Of a stretch of 64,000 nt of DNA, positions 35,846 through 49,070 are shown piece after piece. The translations under genes and the position numbers were made by a program. The stretch is from Lysobacterales bacterium. Its GTDB lineage: Bacteria > Pseudomonadota > Gammaproteobacteria > Xanthomonadales > Xanthomonadaceae. Numbering within the stretch: the stretch's first letter is position 1; each line of letters begins with the position of its first letter. The notes beneath the pieces are model-generated. The model ran no database searches and had not been told where the DNA came from. It saw nothing but the letters and a program-made list of their open reading frames with translations. The stretch covers positions 1 to 64,000 of the forward strand of contig JAFLDZ010000009.1 in the NCBI GenBank assembly GCA_017302135.1. Reading direction: 5' to 3'.

Positions 35846-37552
35846 TCAGGCCTTCTCGACCGTCGCCGTGGATTTATCGCCGTATTGCCGCATCATCCAA
35901 AGCTGCTGCAACATGCCCAAGGTACCGTTGGTGACCCAGTACAGCACGAGGCCGGCCGGGAAAAACGCGAACATCACGCCGAAGATCAGCGGCATCATCT
36001 GCATCATCCGCGCCTGGATGGGATCGACGCCGACCATCGGTGTTAGACGCTGCGTGTACCACATCACGACCATATTGATCGCTGGCAGGATGAAGAACGG
36101 ATCGCGCGCGGTCAGATCGTGGATCCACAGCATCCAAGGCGCTTGGCGCAGTTCGACCGATTCGATCAGCACCCAGTACAGCGCCAGGAACACCGGCATC
36201 TGGATCAGGATCGGCAGACAGCCGCCGGCCGGATTGATCTTCTCCTTCTTGTAGAGCTCCATCATCGCAGCCTGGTATTTCTGCTGGTCGTCGCCGTAGC
36301 GTTCTTTCAGCTGCTGCATGCGCGGCTGGAACTTGCGCATCTTCGCCATCGACTTGTATTGCGCGGCCGACAGCGGATACAGCGCGAGTTTGATCAACAG
36401 CACCAGCAGCATGATCGCCCAGCCCCAATTGCCGGTGATGCCGTGCAGTTTGGCCAGCAGCCAATGGATCGGCTCGGCGAGGAACGTGAAGATGCCGTAG
36501 TCGAGCGCGCGCTCGAAGCCGGGCGCCTGTTTGGCGAGCTGTTCCGGCAGTTTCGGGCCGATCCACAGGGTCGCGACGCTGCTGGTTTGCGCGCCTGGTG
36601 CGACCGTGAACTCCGGGCCTGTGGCGGTGATACCGGACTGGTTGCCCGCAGTAACGAGCGCGAAGTTCGCTTTCTGGTCCGCCTGCGGAATCCAGCCAGC
36701 GAAGAAATAATGCTGCAGCAGCGCGATCCAGCCACCATCGGTGGTGATGTTCAGCTGGCCATCCTCGACGAATTCGTCGTAGGAGCGCTTCTCGTATTTT
36801 TCCTTAGGTGTGTACCAGACCGCACCGTTGAAGCTGAAGGATTCCGGATTGGTCATGCCGCGCTTGAGCACGTGCGGCACGCGCGACAGGTATCGATAAA
36901 CGTGGCCGGTCCAGGGTTTGGTGCCGCGATTGACGACTTCGTCGCGTACTCTCAGCGCGTACTCGCCGCGAGAGAGTGTGTAGGTACGGCGGATGCTGAC
37001 GCCTTCGGCGCCGGTCCACACATAGCTCGCGCTGACCGTTTTGGCGCCATCGGCCAGTTTGAGTTCGGTCGCGGACTGCTCGGCGACGAAACCGGTCCGG
37101 TGGCTCGGCGCGCCCTGGGCGCTGGTCCAACCGCTCTGGGCGATATAGAAATTCTCGGCCGTGTCGTCGAGCAGGCGTACCAGCGGCGCGTCCGATGCGC
37201 GGCTGACGTGGTACTTCAAGAGTTCCGCTCGGCGCACATTGCCGCCGTCGAGACTCAGCCGCAGCACGTCGTTGCTGAGCGTGATCCGCGGCGCAGCGGT
37301 GGGCGCGGGTCCGATCTGGGCGGTAGCAGCGGGCTGACCTTCGGCCGCAGGAATCGTGGCCGTTGGCACCGCTGCGGCAACCACACCCGGCGCGGTCGGA
37401 GGCGGCAAGCCTTCGGGCGGCGTGGCGGGCGCTGCCGCCTGCGCGAGTTGCGTCGGCGTCGGCGGAGCGTTCTGCTCCTTGTTCCAATTCATCCACAGGA
37501 TGGTCGCTACCATCAGCCAGGCGAAAATCAGAAACGTGCGCATTTGATTCAT
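35846..37552 (-). CDS. yidC: Membrane protein insertase YidC
   Basis: 568 aa. Inserts proteins into the inner membrane with or without SecYEG. The N-terminal helix is FLIFAWLMVATILWMNW. The first ~90 residues include an Ala/Pro-rich stretch, then the large periplasmic P1 beta-sandwich domain (RITLSNDVLRLSLDGGNVRR onwards). The C-terminal 200 residues hold the conserved insertase core, with WGWAIMLLVLLIKLALYPLS, KMRKFQPRMQQLKERYGDD, NPAGGCLPILIQMPVFLALY and TLGMLQQLWMM. The ATG overlaps the rnpA stop by four bases. No yidD lies between them. Confidence 0.97.
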   Translation of the reverse strand: MNQMRTFLIFAWLMVATILWMNWNKEQNAPPTPTQLAQAAAPATPPEGLPPPTAPGVVAAAVPTATIPAAEGQPAATAQIGPAPTAAPRITLSNDVLRLSLDGGNVRRAELLKYHVSRASDAPLVRLLDDTAENFYIAQSGWTSAQGAPSHRTGFVAEQSATELKLADGAKTVSASYVWTGAEGVSIRRTYTLSRGEYALRVRDEVVNRGTKPWTGHVYRYLSRVPHVLKRGMTNPESFSFNGAVWYTPKEKYEKRSYDEFVEDGQLNITTDGGWIALLQHYFFAGWIPQADQKANFALVTAGNQSGITATGPEFTVAPGAQTSSVATLWIGPKLPEQLAKQAPGFERALDYGIFTFLAEPIHWLLAKLHGITGNWGWAIMLLVLLIKLALYPLSAAQYKSMAKMRKFQPRMQQLKERYGDDQQKYQAAMMELYKKEKINPAGGCLPILIQMPVFLALYWVLIESVELRQAPWMLWIHDLTARDPFFILPAINMVVMWYTQRLTPMVGVDPIQARMMQMMPLIFGVMFAFFPAGLVLYWVTNGTLGMLQQLWMMRQYGDKSTATVEKA

Positions 37553-38019
37553 GGGGCGGACGGACTCGGCGCGCCGCAGGACACCGGCGCTTGTTCGGGA
37601 GGAGGGGAAGCGGGCGGCATTGTGCCGCTCGCGAGGGATGGGGGCAACGCGGCACGGCGCAAGGCCTGGCGAAGCGTGTGCTCGAACGCGCCGATGAGCT
37701 CCGGCCCGGACGCGCGCGCCGCCTGAGGACGTGCGACCACGACATAAGCGCCGGAGGCGAGAGTCATTCGATGACGACGGAAATAGTCACGGAGGACACG
37801 CTTGATCCGATTACGGATCACTGCGCGGGTATCGACTTTGCGCGACACCGCGAAACCGATGCGGGCAGCGCGGTCGTCTGGAAGGTAGTGCAGGGCGAGT
37901 ATCGGCGTCGCAGCACGATGGCCCTTCGCGAACACCGCATCGAACTCTGGACGTGCGCGTACCCGCGCGCTGCGCGGGTAACGGGCGGTGCGTTCGACGG
38001 CGGGAAGCCCGGTCATCAT
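37549..38019 (-). CDS. rnpA: Ribonuclease P protein component
   Basis: 156 aa. Protein subunit of RNase P, which matures tRNA 5' ends. The RNPA signature is seen in AARIGFAVSRKVDTRAVIRNRIKRVLRDYFRRHR, split here between the strand and the RNR motif. The N-terminus ([20 protein letters not shown]) is lengthened and the C-terminus carries a Pro/Ala-rich extension (ASGTMPPASPPPEQAPVSC) compared with the ~120-aa norm, which fits the group. It overlaps yidC. Confidence 0.93.
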   Translation of the reverse strand: MMTGLPAVERTARYPRSARVRARPEFDAVFAKGHRAATPILALHYLPDDRAARIGFAVSRKVDTRAVIRNRIKRVLRDYFRRHRMTLASGAYVVVARPQAARASGPELIGAFEHTLRQALRRAALPPSLASGTMPPASPPPEQAPVSCGAPSPSAP

Positions 38020-38126
38020 GAACGATCTACGTTCATGCCGGACGCGAGTTCATGCCCGGCGCGACATGCCTGGAACATCGTTTCGGAAGCGACTGGCGCA
38101 TCGGGCCGGTCGCGGAACCGAAGCGA

Positions 38127-38267
38127 TCAGGCAGTGAGGCGCGTGCGACCTTTGGCGCGGCGGCGGGCAAGAATCTTGCGGCCGTCGGCGGTCTTCATGC
38201 GGGCACGGAAACCGTGGTCGCGCTTACGCTTGAGGTTGCTGGGCTGGTAGGTGCGCTTGGTTGCCAT
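38127..38267 (-). CDS. rpmH: 50S ribosomal protein L34
   Basis: 46 aa: [20 protein letters not shown], then [20 protein letters not shown], ending RTRLTA. This is the classic basic L34 sequence. It sits upstream of rnpA (107-base gap) and forms the leftward arm of the origin-proximal divergent pair with dnaA. Too short to be called by simple length filters. Confidence 0.97.
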   Translation of the reverse strand: MATKRTYQPSNLKRKRDHGFRARMKTADGRKILARRRAKGRTRLTA

Positions 38268-38576
38268 GGTCGGGCTCGATCGTTGCGTGTTGCGATGTGA
38301 CGCGGAGACGGCGAGACCGCGCCGAAGCGCAACACCGGGACCGCAAGAACCAGCGATTATGCGGGCGCGGGGGCAGCGTGGTCAAATTCAAGCAACCGGA
38401 CTTCCAAGCCCATACCCGAATCGCTGTCGTCACGGGTGCGGGGGGGGCGGCGCGGTGGTAGTCTGACTCTCTTCCCTGCGACCCGCGTGCGCCCTGCCCT
38501 CGAACCTGATACGGGCAGCCCGGCGTCAGGCTCGACCTGTTCCTGCACGTCTCAAGAAGTGTCTCTGCGAATTCCG
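38268..38576. other. rpmH-dnaA divergent intergenic region
   Basis: 309 bases holding the promoters of rpmH-rnpA and dnaA. I found no consensus DnaA box (TTATNCACA) here. An eight-base G run occurs near 38440. No gene supported. Confidence 0.5.
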
Positions 38577-39899
38577 ATGGATGCCTGGCCCCGCTGTCTC
38601 GAACGTCTCGAAGCCGAACTGCCGGTGGAAGAGGTCCAGACCTGGCTGAAACCGCTGCAGGCCCGCCTGCACGATGACGGCATGGTGCTGTATGCCCCGA
38701 ATGCCTTCGTGCGCGACGCGGTGCAGGCCAAATACCTGGACCGGATCAGGGAACTGCTGGGCTACTACGCCGGCAACGCGATGGTGTCGCTCGAAATCGG
38801 CTCGGTCGCACGCCCCGCATCGATCGCCCCCAGCCCGACCCAAGTGCTGGCCGCGCGCGCGCCGGTGGCCGAATTCGCAGGCAATCTCGACAATCATTAC
38901 ACCTTCGACAATTTCGTCGAGGGGCGCAGCAACCAGCTCGGTCGTGCCGCTGCCTGGCAGGCGGCGCTGAAACCCGGCGACCGCGCCCACAATCCGCTGC
39001 TGCTGTACGGCGGCACCGGCTTGGGCAAGACCCATCTGATGTTCGCTGCGGGCAACCAGATGTGCAGGCAGAACCCCGGGATGCGGGTCATGTATCTGCG
39101 CAGCGAACAGTTCTTCAGCGCGATGATGAAAGCGCTGCAGGACAAGACCATGGACGCGTTCAAGCGGCTGTTTCAGCAGGTCGATGCGCTGCTGATCGAC
39201 GATATCCAATTCTTCGCCGGCAAGGACCGCACCCAGGAAGAGTTCTTCCACACCTTCAATGCGCTGTTCGATGGCCGCCAGCAGATCATCCTGACCTGCG
39301 ACCGCTATCCGCGCGAAGTCGAAGGCCTGGAGCCACGGCTGAAATCGCGGCTCGCCTGGGGTCTTTCGGTCGCGATCGAACCTCCGGACTTCGAAACCCG
39401 GGCCCAGATCGTGCTGTCGAAAGCCCGAGAGCGCGGCGTGATGATCCCCGAGGACGTGGCGTTCCTGCTCGCCAAGAAGATGCGCAGCAACGTGCGCGAT
39501 CTCGAGGGCGCGCTGAACACACTGGCGGCGCGCGCCAACTTCACCGGCCGCAGCATCACCCCCGAATTCGCCCAGGAAACCCTGCGCGATCTATTGCGGG
39601 CGCAGCAGCAGGCGATCAGCATCGCCAATATCCAGAAGGCCGTGGCAGACTACTACGGCTTGCAGATCAAGGATCTGTTGTCCAAGCGCCGGACCCGCTC
39701 GCTGGCACGACCGCGGCAAGTGGCGATGGCCTTGGCCAAGGAGCTCACCGAACACAGCCTGCCCGAGATCGGCGACGCATTTGCGGGGCGGGACCACACC
39801 ACGGTCCTGCACGCTTGCCGCCAGATCAAATCGTTGATCGAAAGCGATGGCAAACTGCATGAGGACTGGGACAAGTTGATCCGCAAGCTGAGTGAATGA
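38577..39899 (+). CDS. dnaA: Chromosomal replication initiator DnaA
   Basis: 440 aa. Binds DnaA boxes at oriC and melts the origin. Domain I begins [20 protein letters not shown]. The AAA+ domain carries [19 protein letters not shown] (Walker A, with T for the usual G in GGTGLGKT), [12 protein letters not shown] (Walker B) and the initiator-specific segments. Domain IV has the DnaA signature [20 protein letters not shown]. Start MDAWPR is the same as in Xanthomonas DnaA, although the frame stays open to 38436. dnaN follows after the putative oriC. Confidence 0.97.
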   Translation: MDAWPRCLERLEAELPVEEVQTWLKPLQARLHDDGMVLYAPNAFVRDAVQAKYLDRIRELLGYYAGNAMVSLEIGSVARPASIAPSPTQVLAARAPVAEFAGNLDNHYTFDNFVEGRSNQLGRAAAWQAALKPGDRAHNPLLLYGGTGLGKTHLMFAAGNQMCRQNPGMRVMYLRSEQFFSAMMKALQDKTMDAFKRLFQQVDALLIDDIQFFAGKDRTQEEFFHTFNALFDGRQQIILTCDRYPREVEGLEPRLKSRLAWGLSVAIEPPDFETRAQIVLSKARERGVMIPEDVAFLLAKKMRSNVRDLEGALNTLAARANFTGRSITPEFAQETLRDLLRAQQQAISIANIQKAVADYYGLQIKDLLSKRRTRSLARPRQVAMALAKELTEHSLPEIGDAFAGRDHTTVLHACRQIKSLIESDGKLHEDWDKLIRKLSE

Positions 39900-40216
39900 T
39901 CGTGATCTCTGTTGCAGTGAGCACGTGATGCCATACGGTTGTCGCAAATCCTGAGAACAGACTGGAGACAAGCTGTGGATAAGTCGGGTGCGGATCTGCG
40001 CACCGAAAGTTGTCCACAGGTCGTCCCCACCCAACCCCGCTGGTTCTACAGAGGTTGGCAGTAGCACAAAGTGTTTTAGAATCATAAACTTGAATCTGTT
40101 ACCCCCGGTTTTCGGCGACACCATCACCACCAGCTTTTAAGATTTATACCTCTCTTCAAAGCATGGGTTATCTGATCGCTCAACCGGCCAATGTCTTCTC
40201 TGGGGAATCGAATCAC
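39900..40216. other. oriC: Putative oriC
   Basis: The dnaA-dnaN spacer contains a perfect DnaA box TTATCCACA on the minus strand (39974-39982) and a one-mismatch box TTGTCCACA on the plus strand (40010-40018), facing each other. An AT-rich stretch from about 40064 to 40110, and again at 40135-40175, could be the unwinding element. Xanthomonas origins are generally placed here. Only two good boxes were found, fewer than in E. coli. Confidence 0.65.
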
Positions 40217-41317
40217 ATGCGTTTCAGTCTGCAGCGCGAAGTACTCCTGAAGCCGCTGGCTCAGGTCGTCAATGTCGTCGAACGCCGGCAGACGCTCCCG
40301 GTGCTCGCCAACCTGTTGGCGAGGGTCGAAGGCGAACTGTTGTCCCTGACCGGTACCGATCTGGAAGTGGAGATGGTTGCCCGCACCAAGGTCGACGATG
40401 CCGAGGCCGGGGAAACCACGATCCCGGCGCGCAAACTGTTCGAGATCGTCCGTGCGCTCCCCGACGGCAGCAAGGTCACGATCACCCAGGTCGGCGACAA
40501 GGTCACCGTCTCCGCAGGGCGCAGCCGCTTCACGCTGGCCAGTCTCCCGGCCAACGATTTCCCGGCACTGGACGAGGTCGATGCGACTGAACGTGTCCGC
40601 GTCGGCGAAGCCAGCCTGAAAGAATTGATCGAGCGCACCGCGTTCGCGATGGCGCAGCAGGACGTGCGTTACTACCTCAACGGCTTGCTGTTCGATCTGC
40701 GCGACAAGGCCTTGCGCTGCGTCGCGACCGATGGCCACCGGCTTGCGCTGTGCGAAGCCGTGCTGGAAGAGACCGTACAGACCAAGCGCCAGATCATCGT
40801 GCCGCGCAAGGGTGTCCTTGAGCTGCAGCGTCTGCTTGAAGGCGGCGACCGCGAGCTCGAAATGGAAATGGGTCGTAGCCATATCCGGGTCAAGCGCGAC
40901 GATGTCACCTTCACCAGCAAGCTGATCGACGGTCGTTTTCCGGATTACGAAGCGGTAATTCCGATCGGCGCCGACCGCGAAGTGAAGGTCGACCGCGAAG
41001 CGTTTCGCGCTTCGCTGCAGCGCGCGGCCATCCTGTCGAACGAAAAGTATCGCGGCGTCCGGATCGAAGTATCGCCCGGGCAGCTCAAGATCAACGCCCA
41101 CAATCCCGAACAGGAAGAAGCCCAGGAAGAGATCGAAGCCGACACCCGCGTCGACAGCCTGGTCATCGGCTTCAACGTGAACTATCTGCTCGATGCCCTG
41201 TCCGCCCTGCGCGACGAGCACGTCGTGATCCAGCTGCGCGACTCCAACTCGTCGGCGCTGGTTCGCGAGGCCAGCAGCGAGAAGTGCAGGCACGTGGTGA
41301 TGCCGCTCCGCCTCTGA
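40217..41317 (+). CDS. dnaN: DNA polymerase III beta subunit (sliding clamp)
   Basis: 366 aa, exactly the family length. Three clamp domains: starts MRFSLQREVLLKPLAQVVNV, with VVERRQTLPVLANLLA, AMAQQDVRYYLNGLLFDL, VATDGHRLALCEAV, SKLIDGRFPDYEAVIP, and the C-terminus KCRHVVMPLRL. The last residues form part of the client-binding pocket. The ATG at 40217 gives the conserved N-terminus. Confidence 0.98.
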   Translation: MRFSLQREVLLKPLAQVVNVVERRQTLPVLANLLARVEGELLSLTGTDLEVEMVARTKVDDAEAGETTIPARKLFEIVRALPDGSKVTITQVGDKVTVSAGRSRFTLASLPANDFPALDEVDATERVRVGEASLKELIERTAFAMAQQDVRYYLNGLLFDLRDKALRCVATDGHRLALCEAVLEETVQTKRQIIVPRKGVLELQRLLEGGDRELEMEMGRSHIRVKRDDVTFTSKLIDGRFPDYEAVIPIGADREVKVDREAFRASLQRAAILSNEKYRGVRIEVSPGQLKINAHNPEQEEAQEEIEADTRVDSLVIGFNVNYLLDALSALRDEHVVIQLRDSNSSALVREASSEKCRHVVMPLRL

Positions 41318-41407
41318 TGGCCAAGCGCTGATGGTCAACCTCCAGTTCCACGTGGAACACACCAAACACGCTCACGATCGCCCGGCTACTGCCGGGCGTA
41401 TTCGTTT

Positions 41408-42553
41408 GTGCGGCCGCGTCGGGTCTTGGCGCTCGTGCGCCTGACCCGGCTGCAGCTGAGTGCAGTCCGCCGGTTGGTGGATGTCGGTTTGCGCCCGGCT
41501 CCCGGTATCAATCTGATTACCGGCGACAACGGCGCTGGAAAGACCAGTCTCCTGGAAGGCCTGCACTTGTTGGCCTACGGCCGCAGCTTCCGGGGACGCG
41601 TCCGCGATGGCCTGATCCGAACCGGTTCCGATGCGGTCGAAGTCTTTGCTGAATGGCGCGAAGATGTCAGTGGCCGCACGCGTCGGGCGGGTCTTCGCCA
41701 TACAGGCCAGCGCTGGGAAGGGCGTCTGGATGGCGAAACCGTTTCGCAGCTGGGTGAATTGTGTGCTGCGCTGGCGGTGGTGACCTTTGAACCCGGCAGC
41801 CACGCCCTGGTGACCGGCGGCGGGGAGCCAAGACGGCGTCTGGTCGATTGGGGGCTGTTCCACGTGGAACAGGCGAACCCCGTTACCGCAGGCGACACAA
41901 GTGGCTTTTTGACCTTGTGGCGCCGCTACGCGCGAGCATTGAAGCAGCGGAACGCCCTGCTCAAGGCCCGCGTCCGCGACAGTCAGCTGGAGGCCTGGGA
42001 TCATGAGCTCGCGGAAACGGGGGAACCCCTGACCCGCCGAAGGCAGGACTATCTCGAAACGCTGGAGCCGCGCCTTCAGATGATGGCCGCTGAACTTGCG
42101 CCATCGCTCGGTCTGCCGCAGCTGGCATTCCTGCCCGGCTGGGCACGCGACAATCTGTCGCTGGCCGATGCGCTGCTGGTGGCTCGCGACCGGGATATCG
42201 CAAATGGTTTTACGTCGGTCGGCCCGCACCGGGCCGATTGGCGTATCGACTATGCCGCTCTGCCTGGACGTGAAACCCTATCGCGCGGTCAGGCCAAATT
42301 GAGCGCTCTGGCGGTCCTGTTGGCCCAAGCCGAGCAGCATGCTGCAGCCTGTGGGGAATGGCCGGTGGTGGCGCTTGATGACCTCGCGTCCGAACTGGAT
42401 CGCAACCATCAGCGCCGCGTGCTCGAACGATTGGAGGCATCTGGTGCCCAAGTCCTCATCACCGGCACTGCGGTCCCTGAAGTGCTGCCCGGTCTCCGCA
42501 GCGAGGTTGCTGTGTTTCACGTGGAACAAGGTGTTTTGACACATCAGCAGTGA
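41408..42553 (+). CDS. recF: DNA replication and repair protein RecF
   Basis: Up to 381 aa; GTG starts at 41408 or 41435 (VRLTRLQLSAVRRL) are both possible, the latter closer to family length. SMC-like ATPase with INLITGDNGAGKTSLLEGLHL (Walker A), SVGPHRADWRI-like middle (TSVGPHRADW) and LSRGQAKLSALAVLLAQ (signature), then PVVALDDLASELDRNHQRRV (Walker B). It loads RecA at gaps with RecOR. Conserved third gene of the dnaA-dnaN-recF-gyrB operon. Confidence 0.95.
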   Translation: MRPRRVLALVRLTRLQLSAVRRLVDVGLRPAPGINLITGDNGAGKTSLLEGLHLLAYGRSFRGRVRDGLIRTGSDAVEVFAEWREDVSGRTRRAGLRHTGQRWEGRLDGETVSQLGELCAALAVVTFEPGSHALVTGGGEPRRRLVDWGLFHVEQANPVTAGDTSGFLTLWRRYARALKQRNALLKARVRDSQLEAWDHELAETGEPLTRRRQDYLETLEPRLQMMAAELAPSLGLPQLAFLPGWARDNLSLADALLVARDRDIANGFTSVGPHRADWRIDYAALPGRETLSRGQAKLSALAVLLAQAEQHAAACGEWPVVALDDLASELDRNHQRRVLERLEASGAQVLITGTAVPEVLPGLRSEVAVFHVEQGVLTHQQ

Positions 42554-42613
42554 CAAGCCGTTGATTTTATTGAAATGCGATGCCTGCGACTGCAGAGGAA
42601 TGTAGCCCGGAAC

Positions 42614-42992
42614 TCATGGGTTCTCCCGATGGCGTCGATCCACAGAGAGCACCGTGCCGAAGCGGGGGTTCCTGATCCAGCGCATCAGGTCCATCCGCTG
42701 TTGCGTCAAGCGCTCGATGCTCTCCGGAACGCGCCGAACATCGGCGCCGGCACCTTCAGCGACGACCAGCAGTCGCGGGCCGCTGCGGCGCTGGCGACAG
42801 GCGCAGGGGAAGGCCGCGATCCGCTGCGTCGGATCGGATACGGTGATGATGAACCGTCAGAGCGATGGACTGATTGCCCTGGAAGGCGGTATCGGGGATC
42901 ACGCCACCAGGGTGAATCTCGTTCTGCTGGCGCAAGCGTTGAATACGCCTGTGCAGGACTCCAGCCAGCGCGTCGACGCGGCGAGCAATCCG
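42614..42992 (-). pseudogene. Decayed, frameshifted gene remnant between recF and gyrB
   Basis: On the minus strand two adjacent open stretches in different frames read like protein. The upstream one (about 42857-42992) includes VLHRRIQRLRQQNEIHPGGV. The downstream one (42614-42856) includes RLLVVAEGAGADVRRVPESI and MDLMRWIRNPRFGTVLSVDR, with high GC at third codon positions, and ends at a normal stop. Neither has a usable start for the whole, so a single older gene appears broken by a frameshift near 42857. Plus-strand open frames here are Arg/Ser-rich and look non-coding. Product unknown. Confidence 0.3.
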
Positions 42993-43126
42993 CTACAAGT
43001 CCGCGCTCCTCCCGCAACAGGAGCCACAACGGGCCGCAGCTCAGGCGCGCTGAACGGACGGGCGCGTCCCGCCTCATCCCGCACCTTACGGGAACCCGCT
43101 TGGACCGCCGATCCCCCTTGTCGGGC

Positions 43127-45684
<2,558 letters not shown>

Positions 45685-45701
45685 TGTGGGGCGGCTACAG
45701 G

Positions 45702-45724
45702 GCTCGGACACCATTTGTCCGAGC
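45702..45724. repeat. Perfect hairpin downstream of gyrB
   Basis: GCTCGGACA (45702-45710) and TGTCCGAGC (45716-45724) form a 9-bp stem with a 5-base loop, 18 bases after the gyrB stop. No U-tract follows, so it may be a processed-end or REP-like structure instead of a strong terminator. The 45725-45933 remainder shows no gene. Confidence 0.5.
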
Positions 45725-45933
45725 ACTCCTTGTGTGGGGCACCCTGCCGAAAGGAGGCGCCCAAAGTCGAAAAACCCGGAGAATGGCTTTCGAGCGACCG
45801 GGCGGGCATGGATAATCGGCCCCGCCAACCTGACGGGCGCGGTGGGCTCAGCGTCATGCAGCCATGCAATTGACGAAAACTTAATCCCCGTCGGATTACA
45901 ACATCCACCCCGCCGACCGGAGCCGCCACCACG

Positions 45934-46770
45934 ATGACCGACCGACAGAACACGCTTTCCGTCCGCGTCGTCGCGCTGAGTGTCGCCTGCACGCTCCTGC
46001 TGAGCGCCTGCGCCACCACCACGTCGTCCACCGGCCGCAAGCAATACGTCGGCGCGGTATCGCAGCAACAGCTCAACCAGTTGGGCGCGCAGGCCTTCGA
46101 TCAGGTCAAGGGCGAGAAGCCCCTGACCCAGGACGGCAAACAATCGGCCTATGTGCGCTGCGTCGTCGACGCCATCGTCCGCGAACTCCCGCCGCAGTGG
46201 CAGCAGGGTGGCTGGGAAGAAGCGGTGTTCGTCGACAAGAGTCCCAACGCGTTCGCGCTACCAGGCGGAAAGGTCGGTGTGTACTCCGGCATTTTCGACG
46301 TCGCCCGCAACCAGGATCAGCTTGCGGCGGTGATCGGCCATGAGATCGGCCATGTCATCGACAATCACCACAACGAGCGCATCACCCGGCAAATGGGCGC
46401 CGCCGGCGCGGTGCAGCTGCTCGGCGCGCTCGCTGGCGCCAAATACGGCGAGAGCGGCTCGAATATCGCTACCCAGGGCGGTAGTCTCCTCGCCCAGGGC
46501 GGCTTTCTGCTGCCGGGCACCCGCGAACAGGAAACCGAAGCGGATGTGGTCGGCCAGCGCTTGATGGCGCAGGCCGGATTCGACCCGCGCCAAGCGGTCG
46601 ACCTGTGGCAGAACATGTTGACCGCCAGCGCGGGCACTCGCCCGCCGGAATGGCTGTCCACCCACCCCGACCCGAAATCCCGTATCGGCGAGCTGCGCAA
46701 ACGCGCTGATGCGCTGATGCCCACCTACGAACAGTCCCGCACCGCCGGCCGCAAGCCGAAGTGCGGCTGA
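45934..46770 (+). CDS. M48-family metalloprotease, lipoprotein (LoiP-like)
   Basis: 278 aa. Lipoprotein signal VACTLLLSACATT (lipobox LSAC). Zinc protease motif AAVIGHEIGHVIDNH (HExxH), with the third ligand in REQETEADVVGQRLM. The proline/His-containing C-terminus reads EWLSTHPDPKSRIGELRKRA. This family of small M48 lipoproteins (LoiP/YcaL) trims misfolded envelope proteins. The absence of transmembrane helices separates it from HtpX. Confidence 0.93.
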   Translation: MTDRQNTLSVRVVALSVACTLLLSACATTTSSTGRKQYVGAVSQQQLNQLGAQAFDQVKGEKPLTQDGKQSAYVRCVVDAIVRELPPQWQQGGWEEAVFVDKSPNAFALPGGKVGVYSGIFDVARNQDQLAAVIGHEIGHVIDNHHNERITRQMGAAGAVQLLGALAGAKYGESGSNIATQGGSLLAQGGFLLPGTREQETEADVVGQRLMAQAGFDPRQAVDLWQNMLTASAGTRPPEWLSTHPDPKSRIGELRKRADALMPTYEQSRTAGRKPKCG

Positions 46771-46891
46771 GCGTGTTCTCTTTGCACTGCAGCGGTGTGT
46801 CCGCATCCGTCGACCCACTGCGAACGTTCTGTATCAAACCCCGCTTCACCGATTGCGCCGTTTCCAACGTCACTCCGACTCGAGAATCTCC

Positions 46892-48079
46892 ATGACCGCT
46901 TCCGCTTTCCGTGTCCTTCCCAGAACCGCCCTCAATGCCGCCATCGCGCTGCTGATCGGCAGCGCCTTCGCCGGCAGTGCCGTTGCGCAGGACAGCGAAA
47001 TTGGCGACGAATACGACGACAAGCCGAAATCGGGCAGCATGTCCGGCAGCGCCGCCGCCGCCGCCGAACGCGCGCGCCAGCGCAAAGCCGAAGCCAAGAA
47101 CAAGGCCAACACTCAACCGCCGCAATATCCGCAGGCGACACGCACCGAGCCGGCGAAACAGCCGGTGTCCGGAAAGGATGCGAAAACTGCAAACGCGATC
47201 CAGGCCGATTACGACGCCAAGAAATACGCCGACGTGTTGAGCAAAGTCGATGCCTTCACCGCTGCCGGCTCGACCAATACCTATCTGCAGAGCTATCTCT
47301 ATCAGCTAGCCGCCAGCGCGGCGACATCCATGGACGACAACGCCAAGGGTGCCGAGTACTTCAAGAAAACCATCGACGCGAATGGCCTCGACAACAACGG
47401 CCATTACCAGATCATGTTCAACTACGCGATCACGCTCAATCAACTGGATCGCTCTGCCGATGCGCTCGCCACCATCGACCGCTTCCTGAACGAAACCAAG
47501 AGCGAAAAAACCGAAGCGATCGCGCTCAAGGCATACCTCCTCAGCCAATTGGACCGTCCTGCCGAAGGTGCTGCCCTGTACGAAAAGATCCTGGCGGCCA
47601 ATCCGACCGATCGCTCCGTACTGATGAATGCGGTGGCCCTGTATCAGCAGGCCGACAATTTCGACAAGGCCAACGCGCTGCTTGAAGACGCACGCAAGCA
47701 GGGTCTCTTGACCGATGGCAAGGAATACCGCGCGCTGTTCGTCGGTTACATCAATGCAGAGAAGTACGCGCAAGCGCAGGCGGTGTTGGAAGAGGGCGTG
47801 GCCAAGGGTGCGATCAAACCATCGCAGACGCTGGCCAACGATTATTCGATCATCGCCCAGAGCTATTACGCCGACGACAAAGTGCCGCAGACCATCGATT
47901 TTTATTCGCGTGCTTCCAAAGTCGCGACCGATGGCGAAGCGTCGTTGAACCTTGCCAAGGTATTGCGTAACGAAGATCGTTTGAGCGAGGCCAAGGCCGC
48001 CGCGCGCGAAGCGCTCGCCAAGGGCGTCAAAAAACCGAAGGACGCCAACGATATTCTGGCCCTGCCCGGCGGAAAGTAA
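46892..48079 (+). CDS. Exported tetratricopeptide-repeat protein
   Basis: 395 aa with a Sec signal (AAIALLIGSAFAGSAVAQ, cleavage near residue 32). A low-complexity charged region follows (about 33-85: AAAAAERARQRKAEAKNKAN), then about eight TPR-like helical pairs, e.g. QIMFNYAITLNQLDRSADAL, SVLMNAVALYQQADNFDKAN and AQAQAVLEEGVAKGAIKP. It resembles the TPR proteins that sit beside TonB systems in Xanthomonas. The ligand is unknown. The 46892 ATG was chosen because it begins the signal peptide. Confidence 0.85.
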   Translation: MTASAFRVLPRTALNAAIALLIGSAFAGSAVAQDSEIGDEYDDKPKSGSMSGSAAAAAERARQRKAEAKNKANTQPPQYPQATRTEPAKQPVSGKDAKTANAIQADYDAKKYADVLSKVDAFTAAGSTNTYLQSYLYQLAASAATSMDDNAKGAEYFKKTIDANGLDNNGHYQIMFNYAITLNQLDRSADALATIDRFLNETKSEKTEAIALKAYLLSQLDRPAEGAALYEKILAANPTDRSVLMNAVALYQQADNFDKANALLEDARKQGLLTDGKEYRALFVGYINAEKYAQAQAVLEEGVAKGAIKPSQTLANDYSIIAQSYYADDKVPQTIDFYSRASKVATDGEASLNLAKVLRNEDRLSEAKAAAREALAKGVKKPKDANDILALPGGK

Positions 48080-48132
48080 GGCGGGGCTCGCCAATCCCTT
48101 CATGCGTCGGGTTCTCTCGACGCTCTCGGGTG

Positions 48133-48161
48133 TTGGTAAGTCCGGCCGCGATTGGTATAAG
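48133..48161 (+). promoter_or_regulatory. Probable sigma70 promoter of tonB
   Basis: TTGGTA (48133-48138), a 17-base spacer, and TATAAG (48156-48161), about 155 bases before tonB. No clear Fur box was found at the promoter. Confidence 0.5.
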
Positions 48162-48316
48162 CTTACAGATTCCCGCGACTGGCTCTCATATGGGAGGCAT
48201 TTGCGGTTCGACCATTCCGGGGTATGGTGGTTCGGGGTCGGGTTCATCTTCATGGATAGATCGCGAACGCGACACCGAGCCAGTACCACGAATCCGCTAA
48301 ACCGAGCCTGCTGCGC

Positions 48317-48988
<672 letters not shown>

Positions 48989-49070
48989 CCCGTTACCCGT
49001 TCCGTTACCGATTGACCCGTTGCTCTGAGCCGTTGAATCGTTCCTTCCACACACAAGAAAGGTAAGCGTC

